Source of the DNA: Ancistrus triradiatus
Lineage: Eukaryota; Chordata; Actinopteri; Siluriformes; Loricariidae
NCBI GenBank assembly: GCA_025084515.1
Contig: JAJAGP010000081.1
Location: forward strand, 372,001-436,000
Length of the DNA: 64,000 bases
Reading direction: 5' to 3'
The notes under the pieces were generated by a model. It did no database searches. It worked only from the letters and a program-made list of their open reading frames with translations, and was not told the origin of the DNA. The translations under genes were made by a program, and so were the position numbers. Positions within the stretch are counted from its first letter, which is position 1. Each line of letters opens with the position of its first letter. Positions 45,301-58,100 of this stretch are shown here, piece by piece.

Positions 45301-48300
45301 TAACACAGTGTGGTTTCTGTGGTGTTTTCACGTCCCGAGCAGGCAGCAGGAGAGCGATGACGGCAGTGACAGCAGTGACTCAGAGCCCATCGGCCCTCCT
45401 GTTCCTCACTCTCTCACTGTCCGGGCGGCTGATGATGGTGATGATGATGATGAGTTGATAGGACCCCCACTCCCACCAGGATACACTGGCAGCACTGCAG
45501 ATGATGATGATGATGATGATGATGACGACGACGACGACGACGATGACACCATGGAGGATGACGATAATGTAGGTGTCAAGGTGGAAATGATCCGGTTCCC
45601 GAGCTTTTCTCACTGTGTCATATTGGTGCAGTTCCACTACCAGTCCTGTATTTGGTGCAAGAACTGGTCAAATTAGAGGCGTGGGATTGGTGTAACAGGG
45701 ATGTCCCACTGTGTTAGTACTTCTCTACCAATACCAGGCTAATATTTTCTAATTAATACATATATGTGCAGTGCTCATGTTCATTTAATCAGTTTCAGGC
45801 ACTCCAGAACGTACGTAAATAAATGTTCGCTGTCAGCGATGTCATTTGAGTGGGTGGGAAAAAAAAAACAACAACTGAAAAACCATTTATTCCAACCTGA
45901 AGTCTGCGATTCGAAGAGGAATCAGCAACGTACCAATTCAAATGGGAGCAGTGGATTTCGAGTGCAAAAGCGCTAACTCGTAGTTCCACTAGGGGGCGAC
46001 ATTCTCATTCCTTGTTCATTCCCGTTACTGGTTTAACGTTGGCGTGATTTATGAATGCAGCAATAATGATCACATACTGTACTTGTTGGAACGTAATATT
46101 TAGCCCAGTGAGACAGAATCGCTAGACTAAGTGCGCCAGTGGTTGTTTAGTTTATATTAGCCCCTTTCTCACTTCCTCATCCCTATTTTACACCTCTCTC
46201 TAATGTCCGAGTCGATCCAAATGTCTCATCTGGCTTAACACCATGGCTGACAGTGTGCAGACACCTGTGTTTCCCACGCCTGCTCTTTACCCAAGTAATA
46301 CGTGGAGGCCGGTCTCGGGACATACCTTTCTGATCTGAAAGTTGTGCCAGGTGTTATTTATATATGACGATCTGTGCTACAAATCACCCTCCTGGGGTAA
46401 GGAGTGCACTGGCACCGTGACCTTTGTTGGTGGCCACTGACCCTGCAGGACGTTGGAAGAAATCGCAGATGCTTGAAAGCTGAGGGGTGAAAAAAAAAAA
46501 AAAAAGCCTCTTCACCTTTTAGCCCTTTTTCACTGGTCCGGCGGCGGCGCTGAAACCAGATACGTGTCGAACGATTACGTAAGCAGATGTTTCCTAATGC
46601 ATAGCATAAAACCAGTAACAACTGTAGAGGATTTATGGTCTTACGTCGAGCTGTGAGAACACATTTTACATTCCAGATAAAGCCCTCTCTTCCCAGCAGT
46701 TCTCAGCACAGCCTACATGCAAGATGATGGTCGCATTTTAAAGACCATAATTCGTTCAGATAATATCCTGCCGGCTCCAATGGGTCGAGGGCAGGGTCTG
46801 AGGGCCTGGGTTAATACACCCCCCCACCACGGGTTACGTCAGGGAGGACGTAAAACCCAATATGCAGATCGTGGCGAGCAAAAGAGGAAGCCGAAAGAGG
46901 AACAGCAAAGTTCAGAGCGTGTACCGTCTGCCTTGGTGATATCGCCAACCATGGCAACGATGAGTTAATGACTCCTGGATGATGACCTCTCACGTCCTGT
47001 GGCATTTTGATGATAGGATTTTATGATCACCAAAGCTACATCTCTGGGCCAACAAACCGTTTGGACGGCATACCTACAGAACAGCTTGCTTGACACCGAA
47101 GGACCCAGGTTTAATGGTTCGATGATACAAAAACAGAACTGTGTTTTTTTCAAAGCAACAAAGTCCGTCTATCCCTAAACTCTAAGCTCCTGGATCCACA
47201 TCAGGGCCGTTTTGGTGCTGAAACCAAACCTTTTTTTCTCTGGCCACAATCCATGTCTTGTGGGGGATAAACAGTTTAAGATTTGTCTGCAGAAAAAAAG
47301 GGGTTGTTTGTGCAACAAGCGATATTACTTTTAAGTTCTCTACCAAGAACTGCTCTTCTCACTTCTTGGCAGCCACTTTTGGATCGTCCCGTAGAGGCAT
47401 TTTCCGTGTCTTTCATCTCTGTCGATTTCTCTCCGATACAGGACCCAGTCAAGAAGATTCCAGACACGCACGAGATCACACTCCAGCATGGCACAAAGAC
47501 AGTGAGTAATGCTTTCTTACACGGCTTCGTGTCATAAAGGGACTTATTATGATCCAGTTACAGACTTGTAAAAGTTCATGGATCAGATTTGGGGCCTGAA
47601 CCAATAGCCTAATCGAAGATCTAGTGAGAGTAGAGGGCTTTTAGTGACCTAATCAGCTGGGTCCGGTCCTCCCCAGTCTAGGGTACGGGGGCACTTGAAG
47701 ATGGAGAAAGCCAGGCGTTCAGTAACATCACAAGATGCTCGTTGGGGTGTTGCGAAATCGTGCCGGATAACATGAATCATCAGATTACGCACAAACTTGC
47801 AGCTCGAGTGCACGCTGTCGGTGCAGCGGAAGAAGAACATACCAAACACTGATTCATTCTGAAGTTTGCCAATTTTTTTTTTTTAAAAAGGTTAAACTTT
47901 CTCAGCTCGTTATGCTGATTATATGATTCGTAATGAAAAACTGTGAAAAGGACTGTGGTAGCCTAGCGGTTAAGGTACTGGACTATGGACCAAAAAGTCC
48001 AGGGTTCAAATCCCACCTCTGCCAAGCTGTTGGGTCCTTGAGCAAGGCCTTTAACTCACAATTGCTTGGATTGTAAGATTGTATCAATTGTAAGTCGCTC
48101 TGGATAAGGGCGTCTGCTAAATGCTGTAAATGTAAAAAATAGAATGACACCGGAAAGATATTGGAAGGGGTGTGACGATACGATTATATCGCGATACATT
48201 GCGATATGATGTCTGAAAATACAAAATTGTAGTTTACACCCCATTTAAAATTTCTTATTTTATTTTGAGCTGAAAATCAGTTAAAATGAATATCGTGATA

Positions 48301-51300
48301 AAATTGCCGTATCGATTTATTTATTTATTTTAAACACAGCCCTAATAACACAAAAAACAAAACATTTTCACTAGTGGCCTCACTGCATATATGTGGGGAG
48401 TTTATGTGGGAGTTTAGCATCCCATCCGTGGTACTTGCGGTTCAATTCGGGTCTTAACACAGTTTATAAAACTTTTTAAAAACCTTTATCGCCGACTGTT
48501 GTATCACAGCCTTTCCTTACGATTACAAAATGCACTTCTTTGTATTTCCTATGACCGGTCCGATGTGACTGGAACACCACAGATGGTCCAAATTTAAACA
48601 AATTGCCTAAAACTCAATAAAACCAGTTATCTGTCAGTTTGTTTATTTATATGCATTTTCTGTATGAAGTCATGGAGGCTTATGTCAGTCGGATGATGGA
48701 AACCATAGTCATTCCTGCAAAAGAACGCAACACGAGGGCCGGGTGACCTGCTGTATTTCCACAGGTCTCGGCGCTGGGCCTCGACCCCTCAGGCGCCCGG
48801 TTGGTCACGGGTGGCTATGACTATGACGTCAGGTTCTGGGACTTTGCCGGGATGGACGCTGCGCTGCAGGCCTTCAGGTCCCTTCAGCCTTGCGAATGGT
48901 AAGAGCATAAGCCGTTCTCCTCGAACGTACAGATTTATCGAATCAACTACGCGTTATTTAGAGCGCTCTCTTCCCTCAGGAGTGTTTTTTTGCCACATGG
49001 CCCGTATTTACTGTGCCAGTTTGCACATTAGCTTAGAATGTTAAAATAAATGTTATTTCGAATGTCGAGGAGTTTTAAGATGTTGAAAGCCTATTGGCTG
49101 AGCCGGGCCAGGCTTTCCTGTGGATGAAGTGCGGTGTCACGGCACATTAAGCACATCATCGTCCCATCAGCTCGCTGTGCCATTCCCTCTAACGATGCTG
49201 CCAAAGAAAATATTGCTCATGTGGAAACCATAAAGGCCGTACCGATGCTGGGTCGGCCTCCGGTACGTGAGATGCGGCTACACTTGGACGTTGCATGTCA
49301 TAGCGGCTAAGACTAATGCCTTTCAGAACGGCTTCAATTTAAGATCTCTAATTAAAGATCTTCCGTTTGCCTTTACACTTAGTTTTCTTCTCATTATTTT
49401 AAATGCAGGGTTAACAAACCGCCCCGATATTCTGCTGTGTTTAGGATCTTCACTCAGTCTGGGGAAGACCTTCTGGCCCACCCCCACCCCGAAACCATCA
49501 TGGGACGTTTGCGCGAAAAGAAACGTCTGACAGCTAAACCCTTTCAGCTGCTGTTGTATTTGAAATCGCCATGACTACCATAAATAACTTGGTTCTAGTT
49601 GACCGGCATGTTGTGCAGTCATCTTTTCGTGATTAACGTTTATGTTACGGGCTGTGGGGTCGGAAGTCTTGCACAACTGGTAGAGCATCTCGTCAGAACG
49701 AATAAATCTCTCATGGTTTCCTCTACACAGACGCCGTTTCCCTTTCGCCGTTCAAAGCCTTACCAGTCACGATTCTCAGGGTGTTGGATCATCTGAACTT
49801 TCCTCCAGTGAACTCTGCTTGTTTCTGAAAGTGCTCGAAAGCTTAGTCAGCGTCGTTGCTAACTTTTCGATGCTCTGTTTTATTTCCGTCCAGTCACCAG
49901 ATCAAAGCCTTACAGTACAGCGTGACCGGCGACGTGATCCTGGTGGTGGCGGGAAACGCGCAAGCCAAAGTGCTGGATCGGGATGGGTTCCAGGTTCTAG
50001 AGTGCATCAAAGGGGACCAGTATATCGTGGACATGGCCAACACGAAGGTACTGTACCTCGTTCTCTGTCTGAAGGGACGGTGTTGGGGTTTGCGCCTATG
50101 TGAGCGATCAGAATTTAGTTTTGTAATTGAGGATCGTATCGTCCCTTGTTAAAGTGGCTCAGGACACATAAACATTTGTCCCACATCCAACCGTGGTAGC
50201 CTAGCGGTTAAAGTACTGGACTATGAACCAAAAGGTCCAGGGTTCAAATCCTTGAGCAAGACCCTTGAACCACAATTGCTTGGATTGTTACAGTTGTAAT
50301 TGCCAATATTGTAGACGTCGCTCTGGATAAGGGCGTCTGCTAGATGCCTAGATGTACCCAACAAGGTCTGTCATTTGTTATCTGGTCTGTGTTTGGTTTT
50401 TAACGTCCTGTACAGTTCATTGAGATGAACTGGTGAAATAAATCAGGGGAAAATGGTGTGAAACAGACCTACAGTGGGGCAAATTGATTTATTCACACCA
50501 ACCTGCTTGCCTATTGTAGATTCACTCTTCCCAGTTTGGTGCAGGTCTACAATTTTCTTCCTGGTGTCCTTCCACAGCTCTGTGGTCTTGGTCATGGTTG
50601 AGTTTGGAGTCTAACTGTTTGAGGCTGGGACAGGTGTCTTTTATACAGGTAATGAGGTCAAACAGGTGCCATTAATACAGGTAACGAGTGGAGGACAGAA
50701 GAGCTTCTTAAAGAAGAAGTTACAGGTCTGTGAGAGCCAGAAATCTGGCTTGTTTGTGGGTGACCAAATACTTATTTTCCACCATGATTTACAATTAAAT
50801 TCTTAAAAATCCTACAGTGTGATTTCCTGGATTTTTTCCCCCCTCATTTTGTCTCTCATAGTTGAAGTGTACCTATGATAAAAACTACAGACCTCTCTCA
50901 TCTTTCTAAGTCGGAGAACTTGCACAATCAGTGGCTGACCAAATACTTTTTTGCCCCACTGTAATTCAAAGCATGTTCGTAATCATCTAGGACTTGTCCT
51001 ATTTTAAAGGTCAGATGATCTCTTGGCTTTCCAGGAATCATGGGTAAGCTGTTGTTTTCGTCTCGTGTCAGCCAGGCTAAGATATTCCGCTCGACATCCG
51101 TGTTCTTGCGCGCTCACAATTAACTGCGGGCATCGCCGCGCTCTGTTTGCTCCATCTGGAGAGTGTGTTTGACCAAATACAAATGAAGTGTGCTTCGAAT
51201 TCCTGGGCCGGTGAGAATTCGGGTCACGCACACCTGGATGAATGGATGTGCATTGTTCCTGTCCCTCATGCTAAGGTGCGCTGCTCCATTGGGCTCCAAC

Positions 51301-54300
51301 TGGCAAGCAGGATTTCTGTGGCGCGACGCTAACCGGTGGCCTAGTGTGTATATCCCGGGCATGCTTTTGTTTAGTTCACGTGATGGAGTGGATGAAATGT
51401 GCGTAGCTAGAACACTTCCTCTTCTCCACATGAAGCTCTGGTACTTTGACCGCTGTTGTTTGTCTGGCTGTCCTTTTCCCGTATGGGAAAAATTTGCCAT
51501 GTCACGTCATTAGCGATGTGATTAGCGCGCATAGATGGGGAAAACCTGCTCTGCCGTTTGATCTGCGGTCCTCCTTTCACCCGGGTCAGCGTGGTGAGGT
51601 AGTGGGGTTGTATTTATAGGTCAGTGATTGCTTAAGGCTTCTGGAATTCCAGGCCTTCTGCCTTTCCTCCTGTGCTGACGGACGCCTGATTCATTCCATT
51701 TTCAGATATTCGGCGTCAGCCGATGCCTGCACAAATGAGGCTGATGTTCAAAAACAGTGAAGAAAATGCAGTAAAACCTTTTTGTTTTCCTTCATTACAA
51801 CTTGCGGCTCAAACTTGGACTAGTGTGTGAAAAAACAGAGGTGCTGCGAGAACATTCAGTGAGGGTGAGACCATTTATGAGAAGATGAAACCTTTGTTTC
51901 CAGCATTACAACTAGCTGCTCTTAACTGGGATTAAAAACAAAAACTGCTCTAACAATGTTTATTTTTTGCAAGTGTTTACACATTTTTTGCTGTTATCTG
52001 GTATTATTGTTGAGTGCAATAAATATTATGTAGAAAATGAAGCCTAAAGGTGTTCATTTATTAATTGTGTCTCATTTATTTTTATCAGTTGCAAATAAAG
52101 TGATATTGGCAATATATCGGCCGTCTGCATCGGCCATTTAAAAAACCCATGCCGGTCCACCACTAGTTGGATCATTGTGATCTGCTTATTAGATTTGGCA
52201 CTGGCTTTAATCCAGGCTGGAACTGGTCGTGCCATAACCTTGACCATTAAAGCAACTATGGTGCCATAACTATTAGGTCGGTGGTTTTAATGCCGTGGCT
52301 GTTGGTGTATGTGCATGTGTTTCCCCGAGTGAGAAAACAGGTTTATGGTGTCTAGGGGCAGATTTATTTTAAGACTTTTATCCATTGTAAAAGTGTACGG
52401 TTACATAATGTGACTTAATTGCCTGTAATTTGCTTTTTTTTAATTAACTCTTTCAGTTCTGTCTTTCTGCTCATTGCTGTCCTACCCATATTCCTGACAC
52501 TTAATTCGTGGAGAGGTTATTTATTGTGTTAAGCTGCTCTTTTGACTTTTGTTCCTCGACAGGGCCACACGGCCATGCTGAACAGCGGCTGCTGGCATCC
52601 CAAAATCAAAGAGGAGTTCCTCACCTGCTCCAACGACGGGTGAGTAATCCCTAACATAATCTGAAATCTGAGTACGGATCTGAGTACCCTTTAGAGCCAG
52701 AGCCCCTCCGTCTCGGAGGTAAAGGTCAGGCTGTTTTGGCGCTCTCTGTGACTCAGTGTTTGAGCAATTTAACCACTGACTCGCGCGTTAGTCAGAACCG
52801 AAGCGCAGTTAAAGTTTTTATGAACGTTGAAGCCTTTTCCCTGCGCAGAGGTAAGTTTGTTTCCCAGCACAATGTGAGCTGTGTGATTTAGTGAACTGGA
52901 GGGAGAGAGAGAGTTCTCTTTTATTGTCAGTCTTTCTCATTTCAAACCATTATTTGCGCTTGTGGTTTTAGTGGATGTAATCCCAGATAATCTTCAGGAT
53001 CACAAAGCCTCTCCCTGGGTTTGCTGTTGTTGAATCCGGCCGCATAATTGCGTATTTACGTTCCTTCATTGTTGCAGGCCTACTGTGTATTCGCCTATAT
53101 TGCCCTTGCGTGCACCAGGGTGCAAACATAACAGAGCATGTAAATATCTCCAGTGGAAGACTGATCTCTGGGAGTTTGTGTCTTGTGATAACTCATAATG
53201 GGGAAACCCGAGATGTTCCTCATTAGGGACGTCCAGCCAAACACACGTGGGGCTGTTTGATTCGGGTTAAGATGATGTGCAGGAAATGGTCCTGTGTCGC
53301 ATTACCGTGGGTGTTGCTGCTTGTTTCTGGAGGATGGAATTGAGAAAAAGCAGCATAATGCAGCTGCAGATGTTCGCCGGTCCTGGCCAGGAGTTATTTC
53401 AGCACCGCGGGGAACGAAAACTGCCAGCATGGGGTAATTCAGCGATCACCTCGCGTGGCCTTGCTCCCCATCTGTCATCTTTGTCGTCTTGCCACTGTCT
53501 TTTCCAATCACTCATCCAGCTTAATCCCAGTATAACCACCGTGCTGGGTAGTGAACACACAGAGGGAGTGTAGACTAGGCAGACAGCTGACGGAAGGCCT
53601 AGGATTTCAGCATGCCGCCTGATTATTTATGCGTGGCAGCAGGGGGCGGGATTTCGGAAGTGAAGCACGCACATGGGCCACACCCCTCCAACCTGAGCGG
53701 AACCCCGAACTGAAACCAAGACCCAGAGCACATTACCAAAAAACAACTAAATACCAAGTGTTATGTTTTGTCTACTTACATGCAATGTAAATATTCAGCT
53801 CCTTATGCTTTTGTTGGAAAAAGTACATACAAAGTACTGGTCTCTCAACGGGACTCTGCAAATAAACAGTTCTAAAACTAAACCATAGTTTGATTGCTCC
53901 ATTTGTTCCATTTGTTCACCATCGATGCGATGCCAGTGGATCATAAATTAGTCTCATTATTTCATTTCTGTTGTCGCAGTGACAAATGGATGAGAAAATC
54001 AGTCGCACAGTTCAACTTCTGACTGTGATTAACCGTGTTATAATGCCCTACCATGCCTGACCACTTTCGCTTCACCGCAGCCCTTCCCTATCATTAAGTC
54101 CTCACAGCGATACAGCAGTGAATGTTCGCCACTCATGGTTAAAACCACAGGCCACTGTTTCCAGCCCTCTCCAGCACCGTTCAGCTCTGAACAGGACTAG
54201 TACACCTTCTAGTAACTAGCTTCTCCTAGCCAAAGGACCGTATGAATGGACACCCATTGAAATGCGATGTTCGTCCGAGAGATTTGAGGAGTGTTCTGTG

Positions 54301-55108
54301 TTAAAATCCTCCGCAGGATATTTCATTCTTATTTTTTTTCCCCCTCCATGAGCAAACAAGTGCTACGATATTTTATTAGGAATGGGAAGTTCTGATTAAC
54401 TGAATACTTGTATAATATTTCAGTGTATTTTCCTCCTGCACAAAAGTCCTGCAGAGCAAATTCTGGCTTATAGTGTTCGTCCTTCGCCTGTAGTGCAGTA
54501 ATTGCTAGTCACCTGTTGAGGTTTCCAGACACCTGTTGTGTGGATCGGGCTGCCGTCGCAGTTCATGTAGCTTTTTTCTTTCATCACCCGTGGCATGGTG
54601 AAGGAATTTAAGATGGATGGATGGATGGATAGAAAGAAAGAATATATAGATTGATAGATAGGAAGAAAGAAAGAAAGAAAAGATAGGTAGGTTGATGGAG
54701 AAAGAAGGAAAGATGGATAGAAGAACAAAAGGAAAATGGATAGAAAAAAAATATGTATATAGAAGGAATGAAAGAATAGGTAAATGGATAGAGAAAGATG
54801 GATAAAGAAAAATAGATGGAGAAAGAGGGAAAGCGATAGAGAAAGAAAGAAGGAAAGATAGATAGATGGATGGATAGATGGAGAGAGAGAAAAGAGGTAG
54901 ATAGAGCAATAAAGAAAGAAAGATGGATAGAAGAAAAAAAGAAGACAGATAGACAGAAAATATGTAGATAGAAAGAAAGAAAAGATGGGTAGATAGAGAA
55001 AGAAAGAAAGACAGGTATAGAGAGAGAAAGAGAGATAGATACTCGGAGAAAGAAAAAAGGAAGATGGGATAGAAAGAAAGATAGAAAAAGATGGATAGAG
55101 GAAGAAAA

Positions 55109-55151
<43 letters not shown>

Positions 55152-58100
55152 AGGGAGAGAGAGAGACACAGACACAGACACAAAAGGAAAGATAGATCGA
55201 TGGATAAAGAAAAAAAGCCAAAACAAACTTGACTAATCCCAAGGGAAATTGAATCGTTACAGCAGCAGAAACACACAATGCTACACATCATGGACATATT
55301 GCACAATTTCAAATGTTAAAATAAAATAAGGAAATATAACAATAAGAAATACAACAGTAAATAGGAAAAGAACAATAATGAAAGGATGCATTGTATATGT
55401 TGTACAAGTACAGATATGGAGCAATACAGTCGGATAATATATATACAGTCGTATGAAAAAGTTTGGGCACCCCTGATAATTTTCATGATTTTTCTTTATA
55501 AATCATTGGTTGTCCAGCTCAGCAATTTCAGGTAAATATATCATATAGCAGATGAACACCGTGATATTTGAGAAGTGAAAATGAAGTTTTTTATAGGGTT
55601 TTTTTACAGAAAGTGTGCCAGTAATTATTCAAACAAATTAGGCAGGTGCATAAATTTGGGCACCCTTGTCATTTGAATACCTTTAGCACTAATTATGAGA
55701 ACACAAAATTTGTTTTGTAAGCTCATTGACCCTTGATCTACATACACAAGTGAATCCAACTATGAGAAAGTGTTAAGGTGGCCAATTGGAAGTTTTTCTC
55801 CTCTTTGTATCTTCTCTGAAGAGTGGCAACATGGGAGCCTCAAAACAACTCTCAAATGGCCTGAAAACAAAGGCTGTTCAACATCATGGTTCAGGGAAGG
55901 GAAAAGCTCTCTCAGAGATTTCAGCTTGTCAGTTTCCACTGTTGAGGAACATAGTGAGGCAATGGAAGACCACAGGCACAGTTATAAGTTAAGGAGAACT
56001 CCCGAAGTGGGCAGACCGAGAAATAATCTCAGATAGGCAGAGGCTAAGGATTGTGAGAACAGTCATAGTCAAGCCACAGACCACCTCCAAAGACCTACAA
56101 CCTCATCCTTGCTGCTGTGCAGAATGGTGTCACTGTTCATACTATGTAATAACTATACTATAATAGTCATAATTTTCAAACAATATTCGTGGACATCATT
56201 ATAATAAAGTAAAAGTTTGAAAATAGTGAGTTGACCTCCGTAAGATCGTTTGAAAGGCTACAGGATTTTGGGAATAAATTTTGGGGTAGACCTTTATACC
56301 TTTCAGCCTAAAGAATCTTTTATTTCTGGTTTTTTCGGCCTGTGTAGAAAGAATGCTGCAGATGCGATTCTCCCAACACCATATTATCACATTAGCATTA
56401 ACATTACCTAAACTAAATTAAAAAATGCAAAAATTTGTGCTGACATTTTCAGCCCTATATATAATAATTCTCTCTTAAGGGACGAATATGCTGCCTGTTG
56501 TAATTTGTCTTGAGAGTAGGGAGGTTGAAGTGGTTTTGCTCATAGACAGCTTTCATGTTATCACCTCTATTTTCTTTCGCGGTTGAGACGACTATAGCCA
56601 ACCCTCTTTTTCAACACTGCACCATCGTCTAGTCCCCCCCACCCCCCATTTCTTGCATACCAGTCTTCACCAGAATGTTTTTGTCCAATTTTTCTATATG
56701 TAACTCTATGCTCTTGCTGCCCACCGTGAAGCTGGAGGCAGCCTCATTTGGACCCTTTACTGGAGGGAACTCTATCCTTCAGCCATGAAAACGCTGGAAC
56801 TCTGTCGTTCAATTGGTGTGAGACCGAAACGCTTTGGGGCTTGGAAACAAGTCGGGGCATTGCGACGGGGATGTCAGGTTCATCTACAGTCCAGTGAGTG
56901 TGAAACTGTGCTACCCTTTAGAGATGAAGTGTTCCATGCCTCTTTCAAAAAACCTGCATACCATTCAGACGTCTCTAACTTCTGACTTAACTGCGTGCAG
57001 ACTTTATAGCTGGCTCTAACTTGTATGTATAGGTGCATCTTTGATGTCCAACCTTTACAGGCACTAGTATATATCGAGTACTGATTAAGTCCTCACGGTC
57101 CACTCAGACCTTGTTGCTCTTATTGGTGCAAGGCCGGCTTCTCAGTCTAATCACAACACACTCAGGGGCCTCAGCACTCCAACGCTCGACTCCATTCAGT
57201 CCAGTGCTTTGATCAACCCGCTTCATACCACCCATCTGGGCGATTGTTCCATCCACTTGAGTTTCCCAGGCCTCGCCGCCATCCTTGAGGAAGATAGCAT
57301 CTGCTTAGGTGGAGAAAGTTTGAAGGGGGAGTGCTTTTACCAGGCCTGAAGCGCTGGGTTTGTGTGTACAGAGCCATGTTCGGTCGTAAACTCATCACGC
57401 TTGACTGGTATTGTATGGCTATCATCTTTTATCGCGTTCCTTTCTGAGAACGGATAGAAGGACCGAGGTGGGAGAACAAGCTTGCTGTACTCCTGCCGGT
57501 TGCTTCGGTTCCACGTACAATATACTTAATTAGAAAGGCATTTCACGTGCAGTGCGGCGGTGGGCCTTTTTAAATACATACGCCAGGCTTTTTATGAGCT
57601 TTAAGTCAATATTGAGTATCACACAGAGGAACACTGTATTCCTCGCTTGCCTCTTGGTGTAATTCTGTTAAAGTTTTCATGCTGTTCGTTTAGTAGTGAC
57701 ATCTTTTGAAACCTTTCCAGTTGCCTCTTGAAGGGGTTGTACGCTGTGTGCAGGGTTGGTTCAGATGAGCCAGATGGGGCCATCTGTCACACTTAGTAGT
57801 TGTCTCAGGAGACTCATCTTATATCTGTTCAAAGGCTGTCTACAGTGGATGCTGAGCAATCCTGTTCCGCGTTAGGGACATGTGCCTCGTGGTTTTTTTT
57901 GTTGTGTTATTGTTGTTTTATTATTATTTTGTAGTCCAGGGTAGGGATGGCTGGCCTTCCCTTCTTCAGCCACAGCGAATCGTGTCCTACCGGCCAGTGG
58001 GCGCCGTAGGACTCGAGAGTGTGTGGACTAGTGTTTTTATGTATTTGTCACATGGTTTTCCCCAAAGTATCTGAGGCAGCCTTTTGTACCAGTCGCACAT

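Noticed and set aside
47957..48030. A tRNA gene
   Set aside because: A and B boxes are present but the sequence lacks a proper cloverleaf and continues into a SINE body and tail shared with 50192-50352 and 1-80.
54468..55312. Three long minus-strand ORFs of 230-257 residues rich in Ser/Leu/Phe
   Set aside because: They are all translations of the same polypurine repeat in different frames; no domain, no splice or start context, and repetitive composition explains the lack of stops.
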